A stretch of 36,315 nt of DNA from Clostridium sp. CAG:967 (GCA_000433095.1 HF991471.1:30331-66645); one strand, 5' to 3'; counted from the stretch's first letter, positions 7,200-15,418 are shown. The notes: a model not told the origin generated them from the letters alone. Translations and numbers: made by a program.

Positions 7200-8918
7200 A
7201 TGTCAGTAGGACAATTCGTATTTATGTTACACAGCCACCTTCCTTACTATAGAAAAGCCGGTATGTGGCCTTTCGGGGAAGAAAACCTTTATGAATGTAT
7301 GGCAGAAACTTACATTCCGTTATTGAATGCAATTTCAGAATTATATGATGAAGGCATAAAAGCTAAGCTTACTGTAGGTATTACGCCAATTCTTGCAGAA
7401 CAGCTTAATGATGAGCATTTGAAACATGGGTTTGTAAAATATCTGGATTCTAGAATTGAACAGGTTTCTAAAGACCTTGAAAGATATCCTGATCCTAAAG
7501 TTGCACATTCACAACATTTAAAATACCTCGCAAAATATTATTTTGATTGGTTTACTCACATCAAAGATTCATTTGTTAATAAATACGAAATGGACTTAAT
7601 TGCCCAATTTAAAAAATATCAAGATTTAGGCTGTATCGAAATTACAACATCAGGTGCTACTCACGGTTTCTCTCCGTTACTGGCAACTGACAGCAACTTA
7701 AATGCTCAATTTAAAGTCGGTTCTGATACAACCAAAAGATTGTTCGGTAAAAAAGCAAGCGGATGCTGGCTGCCGGAATGTGCATACAGACAAGGTTATG
7801 AATATGTGGGTAAAGACGGTAAAAAACACTGGAGACCTGCTATTGAAGTAACTTTACAAAACAACGATATCGAATACTTCTTTACAGAATCTCACGTAAT
7901 TGAAGGCGGAAATTCTATCGGTAACAGACGTGTTATAGGTGTCTACGGAAACATTGAATATATCCCGCTTCCGGAAAGACCTGCAACAGGTTATGATACA
8001 TACTCTGCTTACTGGCTTCCTGATGCTCAGGTTGCTGTTATGGGAAGAAACGAAAGAGCAGGATATCAGGTATGGTCTGCTGCTGACGGTTACCCGGGCG
8101 ACGGCTGCTTCCGTGAATTCCATAAAAAAGATGCTAAATCAGGTATGCACTATTGGAGAATTACTTCACCTAAAACTGATTTAGGCGACAAAATGCTATA
8201 TGATCCTGTTTTAGCTTTAAACAAAATTAACGAAAACTCTGACCACTACACAACTTTGATTTATCATATGCTTAACGATTACAAAAAAGCTACAGGTAAA
8301 GAAGGTCTTGTAATGGTATCATTCGATACCGAATTGTTCGGACACTGGTGGTTTGAAGGCGTTGAATTTATTAAACAGGTAATTAAAAAATTCAATACTT
8401 ATCTTCCGGAAGTTGAAAGAATGACAGCAGGTGAATATGTTCATTCTCATCCTCCAAAAGAAGCAATTCAAATTCCTGAAAGCTCCTGGGGACAAGGCGG
8501 ACACTTCTATGTATGGCAAAACCACTTAACCGAATGGATGTGGCCTATTATTCACTCCTGTGAAAAACGTATTAATGCCATAGCTGATAAATATCCGGAA
8601 ATTCCTGAAGATAAATTATTACACAGAGCATTAAACCAACTTTCAAGAGAAAATCTGTTATTACAAAGTTCAGACTGGCCTTTCTTAATAACAACATGGC
8701 AGGCTAAAGATTACGCTACTGACAGATTTAGAGAACACGTTGAAAGATTTGAAAAAATCGCTGATATGATTGAAAGCGGAAATATTGATGACCATGCGCT
8801 TCAAGAAATTGAAAGCATTGACAACTGCTTCCCTGTAATTGATTACAGAGTATACCAATCGCTTGAAGAAGGTGTTATTCCTCAACAATCAGCTAAATTA
8901 GCACCGCTTTATCAGTAA
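7200..8918 (+). CDS. GH57 1,4-alpha-glucan branching enzyme
   Basis: It is predicted to cut alpha-1,4 glucan chains and re-attach them through alpha-1,6 bonds, shaping glycogen in the cytosol. The family is clear: FVFMLHSHLPYYRK at the start, WPFGEE, then CWLPECAYRQGY with the nucleophile Glu (about residue 193) and SFDTELFGHWWFEG with the acid/base Asp (about 376), followed by the C-terminal helical region (PF03065 plus DUF1957-type branching enzyme layout). At 572 aa it is of usual length. I chose the ATG at 7200 rather than 7188 because GGAGG lies five bases before it. It is monocistronic and ends at a strong terminator. Other GH57 transferases are possible but less likely. Confidence 0.9.
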   Translation: MSVGQFVFMLHSHLPYYRKAGMWPFGEENLYECMAETYIPLLNAISELYDEGIKAKLTVGITPILAEQLNDEHLKHGFVKYLDSRIEQVSKDLERYPDPKVAHSQHLKYLAKYYFDWFTHIKDSFVNKYEMDLIAQFKKYQDLGCIEITTSGATHGFSPLLATDSNLNAQFKVGSDTTKRLFGKKASGCWLPECAYRQGYEYVGKDGKKHWRPAIEVTLQNNDIEYFFTESHVIEGGNSIGNRRVIGVYGNIEYIPLPERPATGYDTYSAYWLPDAQVAVMGRNERAGYQVWSAADGYPGDGCFREFHKKDAKSGMHYWRITSPKTDLGDKMLYDPVLALNKINENSDHYTTLIYHMLNDYKKATGKEGLVMVSFDTELFGHWWFEGVEFIKQVIKKFNTYLPEVERMTAGEYVHSHPPKEAIQIPESSWGQGGHFYVWQNHLTEWMWPIIHSCEKRINAIADKYPEIPEDKLLHRALNQLSRENLLLQSSDWPFLITTWQAKDYATDRFREHVERFEKIADMIESGNIDDHALQEIESIDNCFPVIDYRVYQSLEEGVIPQQSAKLAPLYQ

Positions 8919-8934
8919 TGTAAAAAATAACTAA

Positions 8935-8965
8935 AAAGACCTGATATTAATCAGGTCTTTTTTTT
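8935..8965. terminator. Bidirectional terminator between convergent genes
   Basis: An 11-bp perfect stem AAAGACCTGAT/ATCAGGTCTTT with a 4-base loop and T runs on both strands. It serves the GH57 gene (plus) and the gene ending at 8964 (minus). Confidence 0.93.
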
Positions 8966-9599
8966 ATACTGTTAAATATAATTCAGGAACTATATTTTTA
9001 ATCTGTTTAAGAGAATTTTCATCAATATCAACAGACTTAACCGGAACAAACTTAACTTTTTCATCAGGCACTAAATCAAACATATCTGCATACTTTGTGT
9101 TATAAAGTACGTTCATATTCTTTTCCGTATCCGCAACACCTAACCATGCATCCAGAATAATATTTTCGGATTCACCTTCTGCAACAACGACAGTGTGATC
9201 AATATTTCTTCCGTTACCGGTCACAACTTTTGCAAGCTTGCAATTTTCAACACCGTTCATTTTTAAAGAGAGGTAAGAAAGAGAAGCATATTCACCGCAA
9301 TTTAATGCTTTTATGTTTTTAGTATCCTGAATTAACGCTTTATAATATTCAACCGGCTTATCATAAACAGCCTCACGTTTGAACCTTGTACGTTCTATTT
9401 TTTTTTGAAGTTCTCTTATATTATTTAAAATTCTTTCATGCCCGAGTAATTTATTTCTATATTTAGAGCTGACTCTTGTTGGAGAAATATACGGAAACGC
9501 TTCTTTTACGCATTCACAAACTTCTTTTGCTCTATACACCTGAAAATGGTTTGCAGAAAAACTACAGTTATTATAATTATTAGAAAAAGAGACTAGCAT
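8964..9599 (-). CDS. Unknown protein with possible transglutaminase/papain-like Cys-His-Asp site
   Basis: The second half holds three blocks in the order of a papain/transglutaminase-fold triad: LNCGEYASLSYLSLK (Cys), NIDHTVVVAEG (His) and IILDAWLGVAD (Asp, then Trp). This is an inference from spacing and context; I cannot name the family. The frame is open to 9764, but that extension overlaps a promoter for tRNA-Asp and is low-complexity. Starting at ATG 9599 gives 211 aa and places an N-x-x-F-S-A motif near residue 12, as in two neighbouring unknown proteins. The helical stretch at about residues 50-70 is Arg/Lys-rich. It could be a hydrolase or effector acting on host or own proteins. Confidence 0.6.
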   Translation of the reverse strand: MLVSFSNNYNNCSFSANHFQVYRAKEVCECVKEAFPYISPTRVSSKYRNKLLGHERILNNIRELQKKIERTRFKREAVYDKPVEYYKALIQDTKNIKALNCGEYASLSYLSLKMNGVENCKLAKVVTGNGRNIDHTVVVAEGESENIILDAWLGVADTEKNMNVLYNTKYADMFDLVPDEKVKFVPVKSVDIDENSLKQIKNIVPELYLTV

Positions 9600-9662
9600 A
9601 TAATGATTAAAGTTTGTAAAAATAAAAATTGCTAAAATATTAAAAAAAATTAAAAAAAGCTC

Positions 9663-9691
9663 TTGCAAAAAAAAATTCAGCATATTATAAT
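9663..9691 (+). promoter_or_regulatory. Promoter of tRNA-Asp
   Basis: TTGCAA (9663-9668), 17-base spacer, TATAAT (9686-9691) on the plus strand, about 77 bases before the tRNA. Its presence argues against coding of this stretch on the minus strand. Confidence 0.65.
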
Positions 9692-9768
9692 AAAACTTGT
9701 CGAAAGACAGTGACAAAGGGGCAGGGGTAAGCCTATAAGCAGAATTCCTGATTAACCTCAACATATAT

Positions 9769-9843
9769 GGGAGCGTAGCTCAGTTTGGTTAGAGCGCATG
9801 CCTGTCACGCATGAGGTCGCGAGTTCGAGCCTCGTCGTTCCCG
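9769..9843 (+). tRNA. tRNA-Asp (GTC)
   Basis: The cloverleaf closes well. The acceptor GGGAGCG pairs with CGTTCCC (one G-T), the D-loop is GCTCAGTTTGGTTAGAGC, the anticodon GTC is at 9804-9806 in loop CTGTCAC, and the T-arm contains GTTCGAG. CCA is not encoded. The 3' half is a common integration site, and accessory genes follow it, but I see no repeat of the tRNA end further downstream. Confidence 0.97.
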
Positions 9844-9884
9844 AATTAAAAAGCGGTAGATTTTTATCTTGCCGCTTTTTAATT
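9844..9884 (+). terminator. Terminator after tRNA-Asp
   Basis: A 13-bp perfect stem AATTAAAAAGCGG/CCGCTTTTTAATT with a 15-base loop starts directly after the tRNA. The U-rich side is TTTTTAATTT. Confidence 0.85.
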
Positions 9885-9885
9885 T

Positions 9886-10317
9886 GAGAATGTTTCTACT
9901 AAACAATATGTATTTTTTGAGGCATTTGGATTATGGCGGGTAGTTGTATTATTGGGGAAAGTTGGCTATATATCGGGGTTTGAGGGGTCAGAAATTGTAC
10001 TTTTTTGAGTAATTGGGTCGGAAGGGGTAAATGGAGTAAAATGGGAATTTCACCCAATATCACTAAATCACAGGCGGTAGGAAGTCGGTTGAGTATTCCC
10101 GTTTGAAATTACTCAGTTTACTCTTTTCTTACTCACTTTAAATTTTTATTTTTCTGAAAAATCCTCCTATCTTTACTCCATAAGCCAATTTTACCCCAGA
10201 ATAATAAAAGAGTAGTTTGAGTATTTTAAAATTGTTGGGCAAGTATGCCCAACCGACTTACCTACTGACTTTTTACACTTGTAGTTTGAGAAATTGTATC
10301 ATGTAAATTATGAATTT
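9886..10317. other. Non-coding 432-base gap with scattered GAGTA/TACTC motifs
   Basis: No start codon with a ribosome site, RNA fold or family match was found. The pentamer GAGTA or its complement TACTC recurs about nine times on both strands (for example near 10007, 10033, 10088, 10112, 10122, 10133, 10175, 10210 and 10219). A 7-bp hairpin GTTGGGC/GCCCAAC lies at 10234-10253, close to the end of the minus-strand gene at 10318, without a proper U run. A stop-free, proline-rich minus-strand stretch of about 60 codons lacks a start and is probably chance or a remnant. Confidence 0.4.
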
Positions 10318-10968
10318 TTATTGTTGCCAACCCGTTTCCCAATCATCATCTATTATACAATCTTTAAGATTTTTATTTATATACTCCGTTACATCCGGAG
10401 GCACTTCCTTACGTTTATAAGAATTTGCTTTTACAGCCTCAAGCACTTTTAGATATTTTACGTATGCATTAATGTCTAACTTTGGGACCTTGCCACTCTC
10501 AGATGCTAATCTGGCTCTATTTGCGATTTTAAAATCATATATCAGTTTTTCTGCTTCCTCTTCTGTTCCTACTTCAAAATACGTAGACCACCAACTAGGT
10601 ATAGAATTGTGATGTTCACCAACATAATTTAGTACTATAAAATTTTTATTCTGTGTAAGGTAACCTGTTTCATATCTACGAAAGGGGGCATATATATCTT
10701 TATCTATTGACTTGTGAATATCTTGCCTTGCTTGTTTATCAATTATACCGCAGTGCCAAGTTCTATCTCCAGTATATTTAACATGTAAATCATAAAACTT
10801 TGTATTTTTAAGTTCTTCTGCTATTTCTGTTACATATTTTAGATTTTCATTTTTTTTAAAAAAATCCACATTTGACACGACTTCACGGTCGATTTTTAAA
10901 GCACCGAAGTGAGGGTTGTCTTTTTTTACCTGTTTGTTATAAAAACAATTAAAATTATTAACTAACAT
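10318..10968 (-). CDS. Unknown protein with N-terminal NPHFGA motif, 216 aa
   Basis: I do not recognise the family. There is no signal peptide or membrane segment. Residues 1-20 are Asn/Lys-rich and lead to NPHFGALKID at about 18-27, a short motif also seen in variant form in two neighbours. The rest is mixed alpha/beta with TWHCGIIDKQARQDIHKS and NFIVLNYVGEHH in the middle and a helical, Lys-rich C-terminal third. The start is supported by AAAGG ten bases before the ATG. It stands alone between tRNA-Asp and an IS remnant, a typical accessory position. Confidence 0.75.
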   Translation of the reverse strand: MLVNNFNCFYNKQVKKDNPHFGALKIDREVVSNVDFFKKNENLKYVTEIAEELKNTKFYDLHVKYTGDRTWHCGIIDKQARQDIHKSIDKDIYAPFRRYETGYLTQNKNFIVLNYVGEHHNSIPSWWSTYFEVGTEEEAEKLIYDFKIANRARLASESGKVPKLDINAYVKYLKVLEAVKANSYKRKEVPPDVTEYINKNLKDCIIDDDWETGWQQ

Positions 10969-11154
10969 TTTCTCTACCTTTCAGTATAGTTAAAAAAATG
11001 AAAAATTTTTTTTGCCGATTATAATATATTTCTTTACAAATATTAATATTAAACGATGAAAGGGGTGTATAATTATGATAAAAAACATATTGGATGTGTT
11101 ACTAATATCTGGAACAATAATAGTTAAGTAGGTTGGATTTACTGAAGTATGTAG

Positions 11155-11172
11155 GGTGCAATTTTTTGCACC
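11155..11172. repeat. Hairpin next to the IS remnant
   Basis: Perfect 7-bp inverted repeat GGTGCAA/TTGCACC with a TTTT loop. It could be part of the non-coding end of the former insertion sequence. Confidence 0.4.
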
Positions 11173-11244
11173 GAATAATAATCAAACCTTCTGTGCAAAA
11201 TAATTAGACCAAGTGTCTTTTTACAGAAATAATCAAACTAGGTG

Positions 11245-11436
11245 TCAAACAAAACGGTCAAATGACTCTTTTGATGGTCTGACAACTAGTTGTGTTATCG
11301 TGAATACAATATTAACCAAGTTTCTTGCAACAGCTTTTCTGGCTCTTCTTGGAGACTTACCTTCTGCAATCTTTTTTTCATAATATTTTCTTGCATTTGT
11401 TGCCGAGATTTTTAATCGGTGTGTAGAGCATTTAAT
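11245..11436 (-). pseudogene. C-terminal remnant of an IS110-family-like transposase
   Basis: One minus-strand frame ending at a TGA (11245-11247) reads HRLKISATNARKYYEKKIAE, then GKSPRRARKAVARNLVNIVF and about 20 more residues. The YY-x(6-8)-GKS/GKP...A..AvARkLl..i pattern is the C-terminal end of IS110-type DEDD/serine transposases. No start and no upstream catalytic part are present, so about 60 codons of a protein of more than 300 remain. The assignment is from pattern recognition. The non-coding repeats just downstream may be the matching IS end. Confidence 0.6.
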
Positions 11437-11520
11437 GTAAATATTATTTAATATTTTAGATTATTTTGGCAAATAAAAATTTTCACGATATTTAAATAAT
11501 GCAAAATGGAAGGATGTAAG

Positions 11521-11997
11521 ATGAGTAAGATCAACAACAATGTAAATTTTCAAGCAAGAATGGACTTAAAAGGAATTAAAATAAACAAAAGCCGTTGGGA
11601 AAACATTGCAACTATATTTGAGCAAAAAACACAAAAATACCCAAACGACACTTTTTATATAGAAAATACGCCTAACAGAATAAATATATACAACTATAAT
11701 AAAACAACGGGAGAAGACTTTTCTGTAGATATCAATGGCGAAACATTTGACAGATTACTCAACATGAAAGATGATTCAATCGCTCAAAAATTCAAAAAAA
11801 TACTTGACATATCATCCCGCAAAGAAAAAATATTTGATATAACCTACCAGTATGTAGAAAAACTATCAAAAGTCACTAAAAACAGTGAACTGGATAAAAT
11901 GAAAATATGGAACGAATCCGAAAATATTGCAAATCAAGAAGCAAAAGCTATGCAAAATAAAGATAAATTTCTAAAAGACGTTGATATAACAATGTAA
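11521..11997 (+). CDS. Unknown protein with N-terminal NVNFQA motif, 158 aa
   Basis: No family recognised. I start at ATG 11521 because GGAAGGA lies seven bases before it; the in-frame ATG at 11506 has no site. The N-terminus is MSKINNNVNFQARMDLKG, with the F-x-A motif at about residue 10, like the two unknown proteins to the left. The rest is soluble, Lys/Asn-rich, and helical toward the C-terminus. It is convergent with the beta-lactamase gene, with about 20 bases between stops and no obvious terminator. Confidence 0.75.
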   Translation: MSKINNNVNFQARMDLKGIKINKSRWENIATIFEQKTQKYPNDTFYIENTPNRINIYNYNKTTGEDFSVDINGETFDRLLNMKDDSIAQKFKKILDISSRKEKIFDITYQYVEKLSKVTKNSELDKMKIWNESENIANQEAKAMQNKDKFLKDVDITM

Positions 11998-12016
11998 TTA
12001 ATATAAATATAATAAC

Positions 12017-12898
12017 TTACTTTTTAAAATGCGTATATGTTATTTTTGAAATACTGCTTATTAATTTAGCATTTTCTTCGTCGGACATTTTGGAATCCTT
12101 TATCATAACAGCGATATAATACACATTTCCATCCGGAAGAAAAACATATCCGGTATCATTGTCTGCAATTTTTATACCGTTTGATTTTCTTGAAGACGAA
12201 CCTGTTTTGTGACCCAAGGTTATATTTTGAGGTAAACCTGCTTTTAGTTTATCTTTACCTGTTGTTGTATTTATCATTATCTCGTCTAAAAATTTGCAAG
12301 AAGCATCCGATAATATATTTCTATCTCTAACAAATTTCATCGCTCTTATAATATCAATGGGGCGTGCCTGGTTTAAATATTGTTTTTCAATTTCTTTATT
12401 CATATCAAACTCGGTTTCTGAAATTTCAACATCTACAAAACCGATAGAATTAATATATTCCTGAATTTCTTTTGTACCACCAGCATAACCAATTAAAATA
12501 TCGCAAGCATTATTGTCACTCTCTGAAATCGTATATTTAAGAAGATTTGCTATGCTAATTTTAAAAGGAAAAGTTTTGTACTTATCTAACATCTGACTAT
12601 ACAACTTTTCATCAACCATATTTTTATTTATGGTTATTTCTTTATTTAAGGATATTTTTTCTTTTTCTAATTTATCTAAAACCTTAAGGGCAACAAAATA
12701 TTTAAATACACTTAACATAGGAAGAGAATTTTTGCTTCCTATAATCCATTCTTTTTGATTTTTAATAATTGCAATACCAACCACTGCATCTTTATTTAGA
12801 ATAAGGCAATTGAGTTTTATACTCAGGCTATTTAGATAGATTATATAAAACAATATAATAACTGCTAAAAAAATAATATATTTTTTAATTCGTATCAC
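12017..12898 (-). CDS. Class A beta-lactamase (serine hydrolase)
   Basis: All class A landmarks are present and in order in 293 aa: SVFK (catalytic Ser63 and Lys66), SDN (127-129), ETEFDMN (161-167, giving the omega-loop Glu and Asn), and HKTGSSSR (KTG at 231-233). The pattern around KTG resembles the CfxA/CblA/VEB side of the class. Residues 7-25 form a signal or anchor helix without a lipobox, so it acts outside the inner membrane. Start is a GTG; no Shine-Dalgarno is visible and a TATTAT lies six bases before it, though no good -35 is seen. Predicted to open beta-lactam rings; spectrum cannot be read from sequence. A PBP-like or non-resistance serine hydrolase is less likely. Confidence 0.88.
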   Translation of the reverse strand: MIRIKKYIIFLAVIILFYIIYLNSLSIKLNCLILNKDAVVGIAIIKNQKEWIIGSKNSLPMLSVFKYFVALKVLDKLEKEKISLNKEITINKNMVDEKLYSQMLDKYKTFPFKISIANLLKYTISESDNNACDILIGYAGGTKEIQEYINSIGFVDVEISETEFDMNKEIEKQYLNQARPIDIIRAMKFVRDRNILSDASCKFLDEIMINTTTGKDKLKAGLPQNITLGHKTGSSSRKSNGIKIADNDTGYVFLPDGNVYYIAVMIKDSKMSDEENAKLISSISKITYTHFKK

Positions 12899-12958
12899 AA
12901 TTCAATAATAACATGAATTTTAGAAAAATGCTGTTATATTGATACTTTAGCCGGAACA

Positions 12959-13405
12959 TTATAAAATTTTTTTTAAGTAAATCATATCAATCAATTGTTT
13001 TCCCTCTTCAAAAATTGGGTGTGAGTAATTTTCAATAAAAAAGTTTTTTAGTCGATGGGTTTCTTTAAAACCACATTTTTTATAAAAATTTAGTGTCTTG
13101 TTATTTTCGCCGGTTCCAAGAATTAGGTATTTAAACTCTGTTTTATATTTATTACATACAAAATCAACCAATGTTGATGCATACCCTCTATTTTGATATT
13201 CCGGATAAGTTGCAAGATTTTTTATTTCAATCGTTTCATTATCTACCGTTATAACCGCACACACGGAAGTTAATGTTCTATTTACATATAAAGCAAAAAT
13301 AGTTGACTGCTTTATATATTTATTAATCATATTTTCGTCTTCATCACCGATTAACAGAATATCCATATAATCAGCTTTATTTGTTGTTATTTCTTTAATT
13401 TGCAT
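12959..13405 (-). CDS. GNAT family N-acetyltransferase
   Basis: The 148 residues show the GNAT acetyl-CoA motif NLATYPEYQNRGYASTLVDF (Q-x-x-G-x-A at about 72-77) and the C-terminal NFYKKCGF strand-helix. It transfers an acetyl group from acetyl-CoA to an amine; the substrate is unknown. It is about 60 bases upstream of the beta-lactamase on the same strand, so both may be co-expressed. It is small and cytosolic, with no signal peptide. Confidence 0.88.
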   Translation of the reverse strand: MQIKEITTNKADYMDILLIGDEDENMINKYIKQSTIFALYVNRTLTSVCAVITVDNETIEIKNLATYPEYQNRGYASTLVDFVCNKYKTEFKYLILGTGENNKTLNFYKKCGFKETHRLKNFFIENYSHPIFEEGKQLIDMIYLKKIL

Positions 13406-13491
13406 AAATTAAATATATCATAATTGATACAAAACCGGTACAAAGGACATAGATATAAATAACAACAATTACAATGCATATATATAACAAG

Positions 13492-14556
13492 CTATTCTTT
13501 TTTGTTTAAATTTTTGCAGTAAAACTCAGTCAAATTTTCTACAGCCTGATTTACATAATCAGGTTTGTAGTACATCTCAATATGAGTAGCATTAGGGACT
13601 ACAATATATTCTTTATTTTCAGAAATTTTATCATAAGCCTCCTTGCTGAAATAAGCAGATTCTGCATTTTCACCAACAATAAACATAACAGGTCGAGGGG
13701 AAATAAGTTCAGGATGGTCAAATGCAGTGAATGCTGCCTGCTGTGCATAATTTGAGAAAATATATTTGTTTACGCTTCTATGGTGCTGTGCAATAGGTGT
13801 TCTATAGTATTCATATCCTTGACGATACATAGTAGTAGCATTTTTTGGAATTTCTTCCAATGAGTTAGGAACGTAACCGTTGTATTTTATTTCTCCACCG
13901 TTTACTTCTTTGGTTCTTTGTTCTGCTGCATCTTTGAGTTTTTGCTGTTGTTGCTTAATGGTCATTGAATCATTTAAGCCTTGACGTCTTGCTCTGCCCA
14001 AATCAAATGCAGAAACCGTTCCAACAGCCTTAATTCTCATTTCTGTTTGAGCTGCGTTAAATGCATAACCGCCTCCTGCACAAATTCCTAAAACACCTAT
14101 ATTGTCTTTATCTACAAAAGGTAAAGTTGTTAAATAATCAACACTTGAGCGGACATCTTCAACCCGTGCCGAAGGATTTTCAAGGAAACGTGGCTCCCCT
14201 CCGCTTTCACCCTGAAATGCTGCATCATAGGCAAGTGTTACAAAGCCATTTTCTGCAAGTCTTTTGGCATACAAACCTGCAACCTGTTCTTTAACTCCTC
14301 CGGCAGGATGAACAACAATAATTGCCGGATATTTTTTTGTGCTATCAAAATTTTCAGGTTTATATAATTCACCTGCTAATTTTACGTTGTTAAATTTTTG
14401 ATTATAAAATACTTTTTCTTTCATTGCTTCGCCTTTCGCAAATGTTTGGATTTCAAATAAACATATCAACAGTATAGCTGATAGAATTAAAACAAAACTT
14501 TTTTTCACTGTCGAATAATTAATTCCTGTAGTAATAATTAATAATAATTTTTTCAT
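13492..14556 (-). CDS. Exported alpha/beta hydrolase with Cys nucleophile elbow (YcjY/dienelactone-hydrolase-like)
   Basis: An N-terminal hydrophobic stretch (about 20-37) ending in TFA looks like a signal peptide, so the enzyme is probably periplasmic or anchored. The fold is clear: IIVVHPAGG for the oxyanion region, LGICAGGGYA with Cys159 at the usual nucleophile position, and NATHIEMY with His325. Cys in place of Ser is typical for dienelactone hydrolases and some YcjY-type proteins. The substrate is not deducible. It follows an SDR by 31 bases with its own GAGG site, so they form an operon facing away from an AraC-type regulator. Confidence 0.82.
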   Translation of the reverse strand: MKKLLLIITTGINYSTVKKSFVLILSAILLICLFEIQTFAKGEAMKEKVFYNQKFNNVKLAGELYKPENFDSTKKYPAIIVVHPAGGVKEQVAGLYAKRLAENGFVTLAYDAAFQGESGGEPRFLENPSARVEDVRSSVDYLTTLPFVDKDNIGVLGICAGGGYAFNAAQTEMRIKAVGTVSAFDLGRARRQGLNDSMTIKQQQQKLKDAAEQRTKEVNGGEIKYNGYVPNSLEEIPKNATTMYRQGYEYYRTPIAQHHRSVNKYIFSNYAQQAAFTAFDHPELISPRPVMFIVGENAESAYFSKEAYDKISENKEYIVVPNATHIEMYYKPDYVNQAVENLTEFYCKNLNKKE

Positions 14557-14587
14557 TTAATATGTCCTCTTAGTAATTTAATACCTA

Positions 14588-15418
14588 TTATGTTGTTTGT
14601 CTTAATTCACCATAAAAATATGATGCTGTAGCACCGCCATCAATTAAGAAGTCTGAACCAGTTATAAATTTACCTTTTTCACTCATCAAAAGGTCTGCAA
14701 CATTTGCAACCTCATCAGCTGTACCCGGACGACCTGCAGGGCATTTGGCAAACATGTTTTTATAAAAATCACCTCTCGGACCGTTGAATTCATCTATAGC
14801 TAATGGGGTTACAATAATACCAGGTGAGATTGAATTTATTCTTGCTCCTACTTTGCCCCATTTAACAGCTTCTGCCATAACTCTTTTTACATTACAGCGT
14901 TTTGCCATTTGATATGCATGCAAAGTATCTTTAATATTTTCGGGTTTTAAAATTTCAAGATTTAAAAGCTCCTGAACAGGAGTTGTTGCAAGTTCTTCAT
15001 CTTCTTTTTGTGTAAGAGCAGGCATTCTATGACCTGATTGGCTTGAAATGGTAACTCCGCAGCCGCCATGTTTTATTACTTTTCCAACTTCTTCAAGCAA
15101 AACGGCTGTTCCATATAAATCAATTTTCAAAATCTGTTCAATAGAAGCTTGTGACGGAGAAACCCCTGCACCGTTAACAAGCATTGCTACTTCACCGTAT
15201 TTTCGGGCTTCATCTATCATCTCAAGAATAGAATCTTTGTTTGATAAATCCATTTTAAAAGGCACAGCATCAAATCCTGCCATATTTAGAATTTGCGAAA
15301 TATTATTTGCATTACCAATATTCCAATCTCCGACAATGATTTTTTTATCATCACCAATTCTTCTGGCTATTGCAAGACTTATTTGACCTGCGCCCGTTAA
15401 TATTAATACGTCTTTCAT
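14588..15418 (-). CDS. Short-chain dehydrogenase/reductase
   Basis: NAD(P)-dependent oxidoreductase of the classical SDR type, 276 aa. TGAGQISLAIA near the N-terminus is the dinucleotide site (slightly unusual, usually TGxxxGxG), NGAG is at 82-85, TISSQSGH gives the catalytic Ser, and YQMAK (169-173) the Tyr and Lys. ISPGIIVTP and the C-terminal FITGSDFLIDGG are also typical. A longer insertion between Ser and Tyr (about 40 residues) departs from most SDRs. It is the first gene of a two-gene operon with the hydrolase and divergent from the AraC-type gene. Confidence 0.9.
   Translation of the reverse strand: MKDVLILTGAGQISLAIARRIGDDKKIIVGDWNIGNANNISQILNMAGFDAVPFKMDLSNKDSILEMIDEARKYGEVAMLVNGAGVSPSQASIEQILKIDLYGTAVLLEEVGKVIKHGGCGVTISSQSGHRMPALTQKEDEELATTPVQELLNLEILKPENIKDTLHAYQMAKRCNVKRVMAEAVKWGKVGARINSISPGIIVTPLAIDEFNGPRGDFYKNMFAKCPAGRPGTADEVANVADLLMSEKGKFITGSDFLIDGGATASYFYGELRQTT

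Larger units (their letters stand above)
10969..11520. other. Gap holding a decayed IS and short repeats
   Basis: The 552 bases between two unknown genes contain no intact gene. They hold the IS110-type remnant (11245-11436), a hairpin GGTGCAA/TTGCACC (11155-11172) and three degenerate copies of AATAATYARAC (starting at 11177, 11199 and 11228), two of which run on to GTGTC. An 18-codon frame at 11075 with a possible GAAAGGGG site is noted but not called. Confidence 0.5.

Noticed and set aside
9600..9764. 55-codon extension with a membrane-like stretch for the gene at 8964
   Set aside because: It is low-complexity, overlaps the tRNA-Asp promoter on the other strand, and the internal ATG gives the shared F-x-A motif at the expected place.
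9905..10095. Stop-free proline-rich frame on the minus strand
   Set aside because: No start codon or ribosome site and no family resemblance; likely chance.
10234..10253. Hairpin as terminator of the gene at 10318
   Set aside because: The stem is good but no U run follows on the minus strand and it lies 65 bases beyond the stop.
11075..11131. 18-codon hydrophobic peptide MIKNILDVLLISGTIIVK
   Set aside because: Only a distant GAAAGGGG supports it. It may be the truncated start of a lost gene; too short to call from sequence alone.
12873..12910. Leaderless promoter for the beta-lactamase
   Set aside because: TATTAT lies six bases before the GTG, but no acceptable -35 box exists at 16-18 bases.
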